This document shows positions 6,558 to 14,562 of a DNA stretch of 29,236 nucleotides, one piece after another. The stretch spans positions 1-29,236 of the IMG/VR virus record IMGVR_UViG_3300021108_000009; one strand, written 5' to 3'. The notes under the pieces were generated by a model. It had not been told where the DNA came from, searched no databases, and was given only the letters and a program-made list of their open reading frames with translations. Numbering within the stretch: position 1 is the stretch's first letter; each line of letters opens with the position of its first letter. The stretch comes from a virus. Made by a program: the position numbers and the translations under genes.

Positions 6558-8438
6558 TTATTTAAGTATTTTAGAGGATGCACCTACGCCAAACTTAGCA
6601 TCAAAGTCACGAGCAAGAGATGGATTTGATCTTAAGGCTTGAATTGCTGATGGAGAGGGTTGAGCAATCGCACCACCTGCTGTGTTTTGTGGATTATTCA
6701 GAATGTCTCCAAATTTACTATCAATCTTCTTGTCATAAGCATCCAAGATGGCTTGACGTTTAGCGTTGTAATCCTGTGGCTTAAGGTTCTGTGAGGAAAA
6801 ATCATTAGCCAATTTATCAAGGGAAAGCAGTGTCTTATTTCTTTCAGAAAGAATAGAAAGAAGGCGTTTATTAGTCGCTGTGTTTTTAGCAAATTCTGGC
6901 CCCATAGCAGAAAACAAAGCATTTTCTTTATCGGAAATAGCACCTTTAGTTGCTTGAAAGTAAGGAATAATAAGTTGATTAAAATAGGTTTTTGCCTCTT
7001 GAGCATTAGTTAATTTAGCCTCATCAACAGGAAGCCCAAATCCCTTGGCAAATGCACGAATTTGAGCCTTTGCTGGTTCAGTAAAGCCAGTTTCTAAATT
7101 AGCCGTTTCAAATAGTTTTTCTAAATTGTTAATAGCTGGAGAAGCAGTCCGCGCAGCAGAACCCATAAGTTTATCGCTCTTAATGGTATCTTCAGTTAGC
7201 TTTAAATTAGTATCAAAAAGACTTTGAGCCTGTTTTTCTTCTGTGCTAGGTGCTCCAGCTCGTAAAACAGTAGAAAATGCTTGTGATTCTTGTTCTGGCG
7301 TCAATGGACGACCACCTTGAGCAGCTTGCATTCTCGATTTTTCAGCCGCTAATGCTTGTTCTTGAAAGCCAACATTGGGCTGTTTTACAGCAATATCCTG
7401 AGCCATCTTAGTCCCAAGAACCTTTACTTCCGCTTGAAGGTTAGCAGGAAGCTGACCGAGAATATCAGTATTACCAATAGCATACTGGCTAGCCGCCCGA
7501 TTAACAAGTTCTTTAGTCTGACGCTCCTGCTGGGTAGCGGCAAACTGCTGTTGCTGCATACCAAGCTGCTGCATATATGGGCTAGCCGCTGCCGCCTGAG
7601 CTGCATAGCCTAGGGTTTGTGGGGCCGCGCCCCGTTGCTGTAAGAAGCTGTATTCTTGGCTACCAGGCTGGAAGGCACCAAGCAAAGGAGCCATAGCAGG
7701 AGCCTGTTGCGGCATGGAAACAGGCGCACCACCCAGCATAGAGGGCTGAACGGGCTGAGTCTGTTGAACAGGGGCTGGAGCAGCCATAGAAGGCCGAGAA
7801 ACAGGGCTAGGAGCCGCTGCTTCATAGCCACCAGTCATATCTGGCACGCCTTGATAGCTTTGGCCTAGGATTGGAGCAGATGGAGCCATTCTTGGCTGCT
7901 GACCCATTGAAATGCTCTCACCAGCGCCTACAATAGAACCTCGTGGAGTCTGTTGGCCCTGCGTGAAGGTCTGTGGAGCTACTTGGCCCGAAGGAGCATA
8001 GCTAATTTGACCCGCTGGACGTTGACCAAAGGCCCGCCCTAAAATGGCATTAGCCGTAGCATTGGGGTTGTAGGGCTGGGTACGACTACCACCAAGGATG
8101 GGCGCGGCCCCCATAACACCTTCCCCAAACATAGAGCCACGATAGGCATTAACATCAATGCCGCCACCCATCTCACCCACCCGTGGAGCACCTTGTGGCA
8201 TAGGAACCGCCGCCATAGGACTACCAACAGGGGCAAACATAGACCCCGTGTAAGAACGCACATCCCCGCCCAACAAGCTAGGCAAGCCCTTTTCCTGAGC
8301 AATACGCTTCTGTTCGCTCTCTAAATACTGCTGCTCGGCATACAGTTTCTGTTCAGCGGGAGTTAGGTTGGGGGTAAGCCCACGCACCTTGTTCAAGGCA
8401 ATCTGCGTTTTGATGTCTGGAATGTCTTGATAGGCCAT
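6558..8438 (-). CDS. Gln/Pro/Ala-rich structural protein, probable internal virion protein (626 aa)
   Basis: Residues 1-60 are helical and charged. Residues 60-300 are low-complexity, rich in Pro, Gln, Ala, Met and Gly, with a recurring YxGSMF unit (SYTGSMFAPVG and AYRGSMFGEG). From about 300 to 600 the protein is again helical and rich in Ala, Lys, Gln and Asn. This disordered-plus-helical build, the late position and the pairing with the 981-residue gene (5-base gap) fit an ejection or internal core protein. No enzyme motif was found. An extended -10 promoter motif lies only 6 bases before its ATG (see 8445-8454), and no Shine-Dalgarno is present. Confidence 0.45.
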   Translation of the reverse strand: MAYQDIPDIKTQIALNKVRGLTPNLTPAEQKLYAEQQYLESEQKRIAQEKGLPSLLGGDVRSYTGSMFAPVGSPMAAVPMPQGAPRVGEMGGGIDVNAYRGSMFGEGVMGAAPILGGSRTQPYNPNATANAILGRAFGQRPAGQISYAPSGQVAPQTFTQGQQTPRGSIVGAGESISMGQQPRMAPSAPILGQSYQGVPDMTGGYEAAAPSPVSRPSMAAPAPVQQTQPVQPSMLGGAPVSMPQQAPAMAPLLGAFQPGSQEYSFLQQRGAAPQTLGYAAQAAAASPYMQQLGMQQQQFAATQQERQTKELVNRAASQYAIGNTDILGQLPANLQAEVKVLGTKMAQDIAVKQPNVGFQEQALAAEKSRMQAAQGGRPLTPEQESQAFSTVLRAGAPSTEEKQAQSLFDTNLKLTEDTIKSDKLMGSAARTASPAINNLEKLFETANLETGFTEPAKAQIRAFAKGFGLPVDEAKLTNAQEAKTYFNQLIIPYFQATKGAISDKENALFSAMGPEFAKNTATNKRLLSILSERNKTLLSLDKLANDFSSQNLKPQDYNAKRQAILDAYDKKIDSKFGDILNNPQNTAGGAIAQPSPSAIQALRSNPSLARDFDAKFGVGASSKILK

Positions 8439-8444
8439 AAGTCT

Positions 8445-8454
8445 ATTATATCAC
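8445..8454 (-). promoter_or_regulatory. extended -10 promoter motif GTGATATAAT
   Basis: On the - strand this reads GTG-A-TATAAT, a perfect TGnTATAAT extended -10 element in the 22-base gap between two late genes. There are six bases between it and the ATG at 8438, so an RNA started at the usual distance would begin at the A of the ATG and be leaderless. No -35 box is seen, as is common for extended -10 promoters. It belongs to a set of six GTGNTANNAT copies in the late block. Confidence 0.55.
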
Positions 8455-8460
8455 GAACAA

Positions 8461-8775
8461 TTAGGAGGAGGAGGGAGGAAGAATGTTGGGAACCATCTGA
8501 TTGAGTGCTTCACGGCGTTTCGCGCATCCACCACAACTAGACAGGCTTGTACCAAACATACTATCACTAGCGGCTGCTATGGGGCTAGCTAGGGCTGCTA
8601 CGGCGTCTCCTAGGCCAAACATACACTTCCCATAAGGCCGCCATCTAGGTTGTTTTAATGGGCAACCAGAGCATTTCTGGCTATAATGGAGATAGTTGTG
8701 CTGTTGATCGCACGGAGTTGGACATTGCTTGCAAATGTCGCGCCTTATCATAACAACTCCTTCAGGGATACTCAT
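8461..8775 (-). CDS. Cys-rich probable zinc-binding protein (104 aa)
   Basis: Ten Cys in 104 residues are grouped as C15-x-x-C18-x-x-x-C22, C35-x-x-C38, C51, and C80-x-x-C83 with a preceding single Cys, separated by an Ala-rich hydrophobic stretch. The C-terminal text CGGCAKRREALNQ resembles the small CxxC-KRK-LN motif found in many phage-encoded hypothetical proteins. Two zinc sites or an iron-binding site are likely. It starts at 8775, where its ATG overlaps the stop of the Ig-like gene (ATGA). An alternative start nine codons later would still keep all Cys. Function unknown. Confidence 0.6.
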   Translation of the reverse strand: MSIPEGVVMIRRDICKQCPTPCDQQHNYLHYSQKCSGCPLKQPRWRPYGKCMFGLGDAVAALASPIAAASDSMFGTSLSSCGGCAKRREALNQMVPNILPPSSS

Positions 8776-10082
8776 GTTCCAGAAGCTACGATTGATGTAA
8801 TGGTGTAACTACCATTGGTAGCAGGCTCATTAGCCGTATAAACAGGTGTTTCAACATCAGAGCCATTCCAATTGTATGTTCTAGGAGTGCTTCCTTCCAT
8901 CCAAGTGATTTGATAGGTGGTAAATCCGGTAAGTACCGGAAGGGAGAATTTATACCTAAAACGACTGATTGAATAGGTGAGTTCGTTAACTTCTAAATCA
9001 CGAGATGCTAAACAAGCTCCATTCCATGTATTTGGATAGGCCGGTAGAAGTGATTGAGTATGTGATATTAACTGATTTGTGGTGTATTCATTGGATAGTT
9101 GATCGGTAACAACTCCCGAATAATAGAATGCTGGAAAACTTCCATAACACACTTGATCGCCAGTAAATGTGTAAGCCGTTTGGGTAACAACTGGCAAACA
9201 TTCACCAGTAGATGGTACTCCACAAGGAGGAAGAATTGCTCCTCCAGATGGAATGCCGTTCTCCGTAATGCTATCAACAACTAATGTCCCGCTTAAATTG
9301 TATTCTTGATAACCAGCATATGCCCAAGACGGATTGCTTGTTACTGGCCCAGAACAACTGGGTTGTCCTCCGTAAACAAACTGCGTCATTGTTCCAGACC
9401 CAGTGCGACGAAGATAGATTTTAGGAGGACTTGATGGAGAGGTGTTCTCTTGAAATGCAAATTTAGAGGCAGTAGCACTTATGCCATCGCATAATAAAAT
9501 TGGATCATTAGCAGCATATAAATCAAGATATTCCAATCCTGTGCCACATGAGTTTATGGCATACATACCAATGTGATAGTCGCTATCATTAGAAACGGTG
9601 CCATACAATTCTCCGGTCGATGTGTTTATTGACATCCACGGAGGATTATTAAAAACAGCAAACGATGTTGGAGAATTTGTTGCTGTTATGAAATAAGAAA
9701 AGTAGTCACCAACATTGGCTGTTCTCTTTATAGCACTTGTGATTACTGGTGCTGGCCCAGTTACAACAAATGAAACGCCTTTGCTTGGGCTAGTACCACA
9801 AGAATTAGTTGCTGTAATTCCTATACCAAAAGTTCCACAGGTAGCTATCGTTCCGCTAATAAGACCCGTTGATGTGTTTATGGTTACTCCTGTTGGCAAA
9901 CTAGTAGCTCCAAAACTGGTTGGATTGCCAGATGCAGTGATTTGATAGTCAAAATAGGTGTTTATAGTCTTACTAAACGGCCCCAATCCACTGGTGATTT
10001 CTGGAGCTGGACATGGAACATCTGCTGCACAACTATCACACGTTGGGCATCCTTTTGCTGGAGCCTTAATGTAAATAGCCAT
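8772..10082 (-). CDS. virion protein with two putative-Ig (He_PIG-like) domains (436 aa)
   Basis: After a Cys-rich N-terminus (GCPTCDSCAADVPC) come two He_PIG-type Ig-like units at about residues 27-108 and 112-190. Each follows the pattern P-x-I-T-S...Y-F-x-Y-x-I-T-A...P-T-S-F...I-N-T-S-T-G-x-x-x-G-T...I-x-x-x-A-x-N-S-C-G-T. Residues 200-436 are Ser/Thr/Tyr-rich and beta-rich with scattered Cys and look like a fibre or decoration domain. Ig-like domains on phage surfaces usually bind host glycans or stabilise the particle. It overlaps both neighbours by 1-4 bases, so it is co-translated with the genes on either side. The exact location on the virion is inferred. Confidence 0.6.
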   Translation of the reverse strand: MAIYIKAPAKGCPTCDSCAADVPCPAPEITSGLGPFSKTINTYFDYQITASGNPTSFGATSLPTGVTINTSTGLISGTIATCGTFGIGITATNSCGTSPSKGVSFVVTGPAPVITSAIKRTANVGDYFSYFITATNSPTSFAVFNNPPWMSINTSTGELYGTVSNDSDYHIGMYAINSCGTGLEYLDLYAANDPILLCDGISATASKFAFQENTSPSSPPKIYLRRTGSGTMTQFVYGGQPSCSGPVTSNPSWAYAGYQEYNLSGTLVVDSITENGIPSGGAILPPCGVPSTGECLPVVTQTAYTFTGDQVCYGSFPAFYYSGVVTDQLSNEYTTNQLISHTQSLLPAYPNTWNGACLASRDLEVNELTYSISRFRYKFSLPVLTGFTTYQITWMEGSTPRTYNWNGSDVETPVYTANEPATNGSYTITSIVASGT

Positions 10083-10615
10083 TAGTACGGAGCACTAGCA
10101 AGAATAAGCATTTTTCTGGCTACACCACCAGAGCAAACATCAATTTCAACAATCCCCATGTTTTGGGTAATAAGGGCGGGATTGATGGTTAGCGTATTTC
10201 CACGGTCAATAACAATGCCATTGCCATCAATGTCCACAGTTGTTGTGCCATCATCGTAATGCAATTCATTGTTGAATGGAGTTGAGGAAACAGATGAAAA
10301 TAATGAACCATACAATGAATCCTTACCAGACAACATATTTGTCTTAGTATCACCAACCTTGATGGACGGAGGCTGTTCTATCGGCTTGGGCGGATTTACT
10401 CTTATCTTATCCATCGCTTGCACAGCCGAAATTTCTGTATTGGTCATGCCTCGCCCCTGCTGTTTCTTCATCAAAGCAGTGTTCAATGCATTATCATCAT
10501 ATTGTTTTTGAGAATCTAGATTGGTTTGCTCAGTAAGTCCTTGTACAAGGCTCAATGATTCTTTGTCGCCAAATCTTTTAAGGATTTGGATAAGTGCTTC
10601 TGTTGTCTTATCCAT
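10082..10615 (-). CDS. hypothetical structural protein (177 aa)
   Basis: The first 90 residues are helical, charged and Gln-rich (ALIQILKRFGDKESLSLVQGLTE, MKKQQGRGMTNTEISAVQAMDK). The C-terminal half is beta-rich with a Thr/Asp-rich turn region (YDDGTTTVDIDGNGIVIDRG) and ends in a hydrophobic strand (KMLILASAPY). The two-part build, helical neck and beta head, resembles small connector or fibre-base proteins, but no family was recognised. It is joined by a 1-base overlap (TAATG type) to the 1006-residue repeat protein upstream and to the Ig-like protein downstream, so all three are probably parts of one tail structure. Confidence 0.55.
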   Translation of the reverse strand: MDKTTEALIQILKRFGDKESLSLVQGLTEQTNLDSQKQYDDNALNTALMKKQQGRGMTNTEISAVQAMDKIRVNPPKPIEQPPSIKVGDTKTNMLSGKDSLYGSLFSSVSSTPFNNELHYDDGTTTVDIDGNGIVIDRGNTLTINPALITQNMGIVEIDVCSGGVARKMLILASAPY

Positions 10616-13600
10616 TAGTTAAGAGTCCAGTATTTAGCGTTTGTAGAACCATTGTAATCTGTTGGCGTTATCAAGAATGTCGTGTCAGATGCCAATGTTC
10701 CAGCCGTAAGCACTGGTATTACGGTTCTAATAAATGTAACCCCGCCTTGAGTCCATGTATAGCTAAAGCTGTTAGTTCTAGAACCAATGGCAACTCCAAC
10801 CGTAGCCACAGCTTTTAGTGTTGTTGTGCTTGTTACGCTTGTAGAAACTATTGCAACACTGGTTAATGTTGGCATTGCCGCTTGAGAAGGAATGGTTGCA
10901 TATCCAACAATGCGGCGGAAATACTGCGTACCATCGTAAGCTGTAAATGCTAAGTCGCTTTGAACATCAAGGACATAAGTATTGTTATCGGGAGCATCTG
11001 GGCCGCCAAATACCTTCAAATATCCAGTGGTTGATGTATCTATTGGTTGCCCTAAAATAGAACGTGCTCCAACAAAACTTCCCCCACCAGTTGACACAGT
11101 GGATACACCTCCAATTGTTCTGTACCCACGCAGACCCTCAACACGGGATACGCCATATTGATTGGTGGTTATGTATTGGGCAAATAATGTAGCCCATTCC
11201 GTTGGGTTCCAGACTGGATATGGAAGATCAGAAAGATAGGCATCGCCTTGATAATAGGTAGTTTCTTCAGTTCCTAGAACCAATGATTCAATCGGAGGAG
11301 ATAGTTGAGAGTCGAGATTGATCCACGATGCATTATCTGGATTTGTCAAAGAAACGGCTCTAGCGCGTCCAGGATAGGTGAAGTTGTAATACTTATCCCG
11401 ACGGAAAACATTATTGCTTAGAATTGCTAGGAATGTTGGCGCATTAGCATCATAGGGATAGACACTAACCGTAGGCGGAGAAGTGTAATTAGACCCCTGT
11501 AAAACAACCGTAGCTCCAGTTACAAAACCTCCGCTAATAATAGCTGTTGCTGTTGCACCAGAGCCACCGCCTCCTGTAAACTGGATAGCAGGAGCGGATG
11601 AATATGAAAGACCGCCTGGGTTGATGAGTTCTAGGCTAACAACGCTGCCTGTGCTCGTAGGTGATTGGCCCAATCTATTCTGCATACAAACAACCACCCA
11701 TGTGACGTAGCCATCATTAAGCTCAAAGTCGCGGGACATGAGCACACCCACAGGCTGCATATATCCAGAATCATAGCTAGTTTGACCAAAACTTGTCCAT
11801 GTCTCCATGCGTAGCCCATTGCCAACGTCACGAGTCACTTTGTGGATGACGCCGTAGGCTTCCACCCAGCGATAGTCATAGACGACATATCCATCGCTAT
11901 TGCGGCTATCACTGCTAATAAGGCTAACCGTGCCTCCAATGGTGGCTGTAGGGGTGCTAGGAACGCTTCCTAGGCCCACTTTGTGATAGGCAATGAGCTT
12001 GCCCCCAGAACGGGTGTCTGTGCTTACATTAATGACGCCAGCACCCTTAGCGTAGGTAGCATTCCAGATGCGGTAGCCATCCTGATCCTGATAGTTCTCA
12101 ACAATCTTCACCGTACTGGCTGGCGTAGTGATGGGATTGCTGTTAATTAAAGGCGTGGAAAGGTACGAAATCGAATAAACCGTTACACCCGTAGTGCCGC
12201 CATCTGTGCTTTGGGAAAAACGAGTATCTAAGTTAATCTGTCCGGTGCCCTGAGCATAAGAAGCTGTCCAAACTCGATGTCCATCTTGATCCGCATAGCT
12301 TTGACTAGTTAACGTGTAACCAGACGGAGTTGTAATGGGGTTGGTTGAGACACTAGGTATGCTTAGATAACGAATACTGCTTACGAGCAAACTTCCGTTA
12401 TTCCTAGTCTGGTCATCTTGACTGATTTTTCCGGTTCCATTGGCATAGGATGCCGTCCAAATGCGATAGCCATCCTGCTGGGCAAAATTCTGACTCACCA
12501 AGGTATAGCCAGCAGGAGTTGAAATAGGATTGCTAGAAACACTAGGTGTGCTTAGGTAACGAATGGAACGTATCAACAGGCTTCCATTGTTCTTCGTCTC
12601 ATCATCCTGAGATATCTGGCCTGTTCCATTAGCATAGGACGCACTCCATACTTTATGCCCATCCTGCTCGGCGTAGTTCTGGCTGACTAGCGTGTAACCA
12701 GCAGGTGTTCCGATGGGATTGGAGCTAACCGAAGGTACAGACAGATAACGGATAGAACGTACCAATAGCGCACCGTTGTTTTTTGTTTCATCATCTTGAG
12801 AAATTTGACCTGTACCCTGAGCATAAGATGCCGACCAAATCTTGTAACCATCCTGTTCAGCATAGTTTTCGCTAACTAATGTATATCCAGATGGAGTCGA
12901 AATTGGGTTGGACACAACAGCCGGAAGAGACAGTTGACGTATGGTGCGGATTAACAACGCCCCATTATTCTTTGTTTCATCGTCCTGACTAATCTTGCCT
13001 GTACCCCTAGCAAACGTGTAAGTAGTTGTCTCTAGACCATTAGGGCTAGCTACTTGAGTGGAAACCAAGGTATAACCCGTAGGCGGGTTGGGATCGGGAG
13101 CATCATTGAGATAGACCAACGTCTTGAGCAGTAAAGCCCCGTTGTTCTTCGTCTCATCTGACTGGCTAATAAGCCCTTTGCTAATGTAAACACGGCGGAT
13201 TTGACGGGTAGTCCCATCATCCTGCATCTGCTCCTGTTGAAGCACACAACCACCATCCGTTGGGGCTGTGCTTGTTCCCACCGTCCCTGGCGTGTAGGCG
13301 CCAGTGGACATCTGCACAAAGTCTTGAACAACAGTCCGCAAACCATTGTCGCCATAAGAAACATCAGGCAATCCCACCTGTGTCTCAGCCGAAGCACTCC
13401 GTACCTCGTAGATTTTAATGATGGCTGGCTTGCCATTCTCTACGCCCATATTCCGCTTAACGAGCAGGGCGGTGGTCAAACCACTATCCTGTGTGCCAAT
13501 GGCCTCTGTTACCTCGCCATTATCCCTATCGCCATGACCAGCGGCTACATATCGCGTGATGCGAATACGTCCGTCTGGTAGAACATCAATGTCTGGCTTA

Positions 13601-13635
13601 CGGAGTTCGCCTGGGCGCGTGTAGGTGATATTCAT
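10615..13635 (-). CDS. long repeat-containing tail/fibre protein (1006 aa)
   Basis: Residues about 154-650 are eight tandem units of about 63 residues. The core reads GQISQDDETKNNGALL, then RSIRYLS-P-VSSNPI-TP-GYTLVSQ, then YAEQDGHKVWSASYA. The N-terminal 150 residues form a separate head (KPDIDVLPDGRIRITRYV). After the repeats lies a Gly-rich segment (about 666-713, with YSSAPAIQFTGGGG and YTSPPTVSVY) of a kind common in phage fibres and other structural proteins, and then a 290-residue C-terminal region. No enzyme motif is seen. It is probably a fibre, collar or tail-needle type protein whose repeat count sets its length. A -10-like motif lies 11 bases before the ATG. Confidence 0.65.
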   Translation of the reverse strand: MNITYTRPGELRKPDIDVLPDGRIRITRYVAAGHGDRDNGEVTEAIGTQDSGLTTALLVKRNMGVENGKPAIIKIYEVRSASAETQVGLPDVSYGDNGLRTVVQDFVQMSTGAYTPGTVGTSTAPTDGGCVLQQEQMQDDGTTRQIRRVYISKGLISQSDETKNNGALLLKTLVYLNDAPDPNPPTGYTLVSTQVASPNGLETTTYTFARGTGKISQDDETKNNGALLIRTIRQLSLPAVVSNPISTPSGYTLVSENYAEQDGYKIWSASYAQGTGQISQDDETKNNGALLVRSIRYLSVPSVSSNPIGTPAGYTLVSQNYAEQDGHKVWSASYANGTGQISQDDETKNNGSLLIRSIRYLSTPSVSSNPISTPAGYTLVSQNFAQQDGYRIWTASYANGTGKISQDDQTRNNGSLLVSSIRYLSIPSVSTNPITTPSGYTLTSQSYADQDGHRVWTASYAQGTGQINLDTRFSQSTDGGTTGVTVYSISYLSTPLINSNPITTPASTVKIVENYQDQDGYRIWNATYAKGAGVINVSTDTRSGGKLIAYHKVGLGSVPSTPTATIGGTVSLISSDSRNSDGYVVYDYRWVEAYGVIHKVTRDVGNGLRMETWTSFGQTSYDSGYMQPVGVLMSRDFELNDGYVTWVVVCMQNRLGQSPTSTGSVVSLELINPGGLSYSSAPAIQFTGGGGSGATATAIISGGFVTGATVVLQGSNYTSPPTVSVYPYDANAPTFLAILSNNVFRRDKYYNFTYPGRARAVSLTNPDNASWINLDSQLSPPIESLVLGTEETTYYQGDAYLSDLPYPVWNPTEWATLFAQYITTNQYGVSRVEGLRGYRTIGGVSTVSTGGGSFVGARSILGQPIDTSTTGYLKVFGGPDAPDNNTYVLDVQSDLAFTAYDGTQYFRRIVGYATIPSQAAMPTLTSVAIVSTSVTSTTTLKAVATVGVAIGSRTNSFSYTWTQGGVTFIRTVIPVLTAGTLASDTTFLITPTDYNGSTNAKYWTLN
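11686..13176 (-). repeat. eight tandem ~63-aa (189-nt) coding repeats
   Basis: Units begin at Gly residues 154, 213, 276, 339, 402, 465, 533 and 595 of the 1006-residue protein. Four consecutive starts are spaced exactly 63 residues (189 bases) apart. The central units (276-465) are the most alike; the outer ones (154, 533, 595) have drifted in length and sequence while keeping the DGY/H...W...YA core and the following G-x-I. This pattern indicates growth by duplication in the middle of the array. Confidence 0.85.
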
Positions 13636-13646
13636 TCAAATAGATG

Positions 13647-13656
13647 ATAGTATCAC
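13647..13656 (-). promoter_or_regulatory. extended -10-like motif GTGATACTAT
   Basis: Reads GTG-A-TACTAT on the - strand in the 42-base gap before the 1006-residue gene, with 11 bases to its ATG. TACTAT is a weak -10, but the GTGNTANNAT pattern and position match five other copies in the late block. Just upstream, after the stop of the preceding gene, is a small hairpin CCCTC-TGTAT-GAGGG with no T-run. Confidence 0.4.
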
Positions 13657-13677
13657 ACCACCCCTCATACAGAGGGC

Positions 13678-13821
13678 TTATTTCCGCGCTGTACGCCGAT
13701 AGTCAATGCCCTTAATGCGGCCTTTGTTAGCCGAGGCGTACAATACCTCTTTAGCCTTCTTAGGCCCGTACTCTTCGGTCATGTTTTTAAGGATGGCCTT
13801 TCCTTTTTTAGTGAGTGGCAT
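13678..13821 (-). CDS. small basic conserved phage protein (47 aa)
   Basis: The start is set at the ATG at 13821 (MPLTKKGKAILKNM), one base after the stop of the previous small gene, rather than at an in-frame ATG at 13893 that would overlap that gene. The 47 residues are Lys-rich and include EYGPKKAKEVLYASANKGRIKG. This text closely follows a very common tiny phage protein with the pattern TKKGKKIM...YGxKKGxxVFYASxNKGxIxG. No function is known for that family. A DNA- or RNA-binding role is suggested only by charge. Confidence 0.7.
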   Translation of the reverse strand: MPLTKKGKAILKNMTEEYGPKKAKEVLYASANKGRIKGIDYRRTARK

Positions 13822-13822
13822 A

Positions 13823-13969
13823 TTAGCAGGCTTTGCGCTTGCCGTAGCCAGCTTTGCCAAAGCCCTTACCTTTAGGGCCATATTCCATTGCACGCTCTTT
13901 CTTGCCCTCCATCTTCTCGTGCTTCATCATTTGCTTCTTAGAACTGTACTTTTCGCTTTTAACACTCAT
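13823..13969 (-). CDS. small Lys-rich conserved phage protein (48 aa)
   Basis: A 48-residue gene starting MSVKSEKYSSKKQMMKHEK and ending GKGFGKAGYGKRKAC. Pattern and length recall a frequent tiny phage protein of the form YSSKKxMMxHEKxEGxKERAMEYG. The ATG overlaps the TGA of the upstream gene (ATGA), and the stop is one base before the next start, so three tiny genes are translated as a chain. The product is highly basic with Gly-Lys-rich tail; nucleic-acid binding or packaging is possible but unproven. Confidence 0.7.
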   Translation of the reverse strand: MSVKSEKYSSKKQMMKHEKMEGKKERAMEYGPKGKGFGKAGYGKRKAC

Positions 13970-14118
13970 TTGATTGCCTTACGTTTGCTTGGGTTAGATT
14001 GGCGAACGACGGTTTTTAGGCCGCTGCTCGATTTGGATGGCTTTTGACCATATTTAAATTGGATGGCATCCCCCGATACGGAAATGGAGGCTTGCGGAGT
14101 CTTTGTGGTGTAAACCAT
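13966..14118 (-). CDS. small basic hypothetical protein (50 aa)
   Basis: A 50-residue product, MVYTTKTPQASISVSGD followed by a Ser/Lys-rich C-terminus (KYGQKPSKSSSGLKTVVRQ). Not recognised. Its stop overlaps the next ATG. Its own ATG lies only six bases after a GTGCTAAAAT extended -10 motif, with no room for a Shine-Dalgarno, so it is a candidate for leaderless translation. It is the first gene of the three-gene basic cluster and probably the one that sets its expression. Confidence 0.6.
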   Translation of the reverse strand: MVYTTKTPQASISVSGDAIQFKYGQKPSKSSSGLKTVVRQSNPSKRKAIK

Positions 14119-14124
14119 GACGTT

Positions 14125-14134
14125 ATTTTAGCAC
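14125..14134 (-). promoter_or_regulatory. extended -10 promoter motif GTGCTAAAAT
   Basis: Reads GTG-C-TAAAAT on the - strand, five of six bases of a -10 box with the TG extension. It overlaps the TAA stop of the upstream 80-residue gene and leaves six bases before the ATG at 14118, the same spacing as at 8445. A transcript from here would start at or next to the ATG. Confidence 0.5.
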
Positions 14135-14370
14135 GACCATGCCCTGCGGCTCCAGTAATTAGCGGAGAGCTTGTTAGATGGGCCTTTAATGCCGCCGGAA
14201 CGAGCGCAATAGGACTTCTTACGGGCTGGAGAAGACTTCTTAATGGTCATGTTGGCATCGCCAAAGCGTATCACCTTGGACTTGCCGTTGGCACAAGCGC
14301 GGACTACGCTCTTCTTTCCGCCGCTTATATCGCGTCTTGGGCTGTTACAGGGTAGATTGCGTGGGTTCAT
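14128..14370 (-). CDS. small conserved phage protein, 'RFGDxNM' type (80 aa)
   Basis: Contains the run KVIRFGDANMTIKKSSPARKKSYCARSGGIKG and then ANYWSRRAWSC. This is the signature of a widespread small phage virion-associated family (KVxRFGDPNMxIKKxxPxRRKSFxARHxC...ARYWSCxxW). Key residues visible are R35-F36-G37-D38, N40-M41, the basic RKK block, and the C-terminal YW...W. The first 20 residues (Pro/Arg/Asn-rich) are less typical, so the start could be later. Members are often encoded close to head or tail genes; the role is unknown. Its TAA overlaps the -10 motif for the next gene. Confidence 0.65.
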   Translation of the reverse strand: MNPRNLPCNSPRRDISGGKKSVVRACANGKSKVIRFGDANMTIKKSSPARKKSYCARSGGIKGPSNKLSANYWSRRAWSC

Positions 14371-14406
14371 ACGTCAAATGGCCTTAAATCGCAAGGAAAG
14401 GGGGTT

Positions 14407-14562
14407 CTAGGGCTTGTGGGCTTCTTTCCGCCACTTCCAAATGAGGTAGGCAATGCCCACCAGACCACCAATGATGCCTATAACGCTGTTAATTTGGCTC
14501 AAAGTGAACGAAGCTGTGGTGGGTATAGCCGCCGTTAAAATGTCTTTCTCGTGCGAGTTCAT
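14407..14562 (-). CDS. single-span small membrane protein, holin-like (51 aa)
   Basis: An unlisted small gene whose ATG overlaps the stop of the 133-residue gene (ATGA). Residues 24-42 form one hydrophobic span (INSVIGIIGGLVGIAYLIW), followed at once by a basic tail (KWRKEAHKP). A polar N-terminus of about 20 residues precedes it. Short N-out, C-in single-span proteins with a basic tail are typical of small holins, and the neighbour at 14559-14960 is also holin-like. That pairing supports a lysis cassette, but holin function cannot be told from sequence alone. Confidence 0.65.
   Translation of the reverse strand: MNSHEKDILTAAIPTTASFTLSQINSVIGIIGGLVGIAYLIWKWRKEAHKP

Noticed and set aside
13657-13680. 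Terminator after the 47-residue gene (CCCTC-TGTAT-GAGGG)
   Set aside because: The stem is only 5 bp and is followed by GTGGTG with no T-run.
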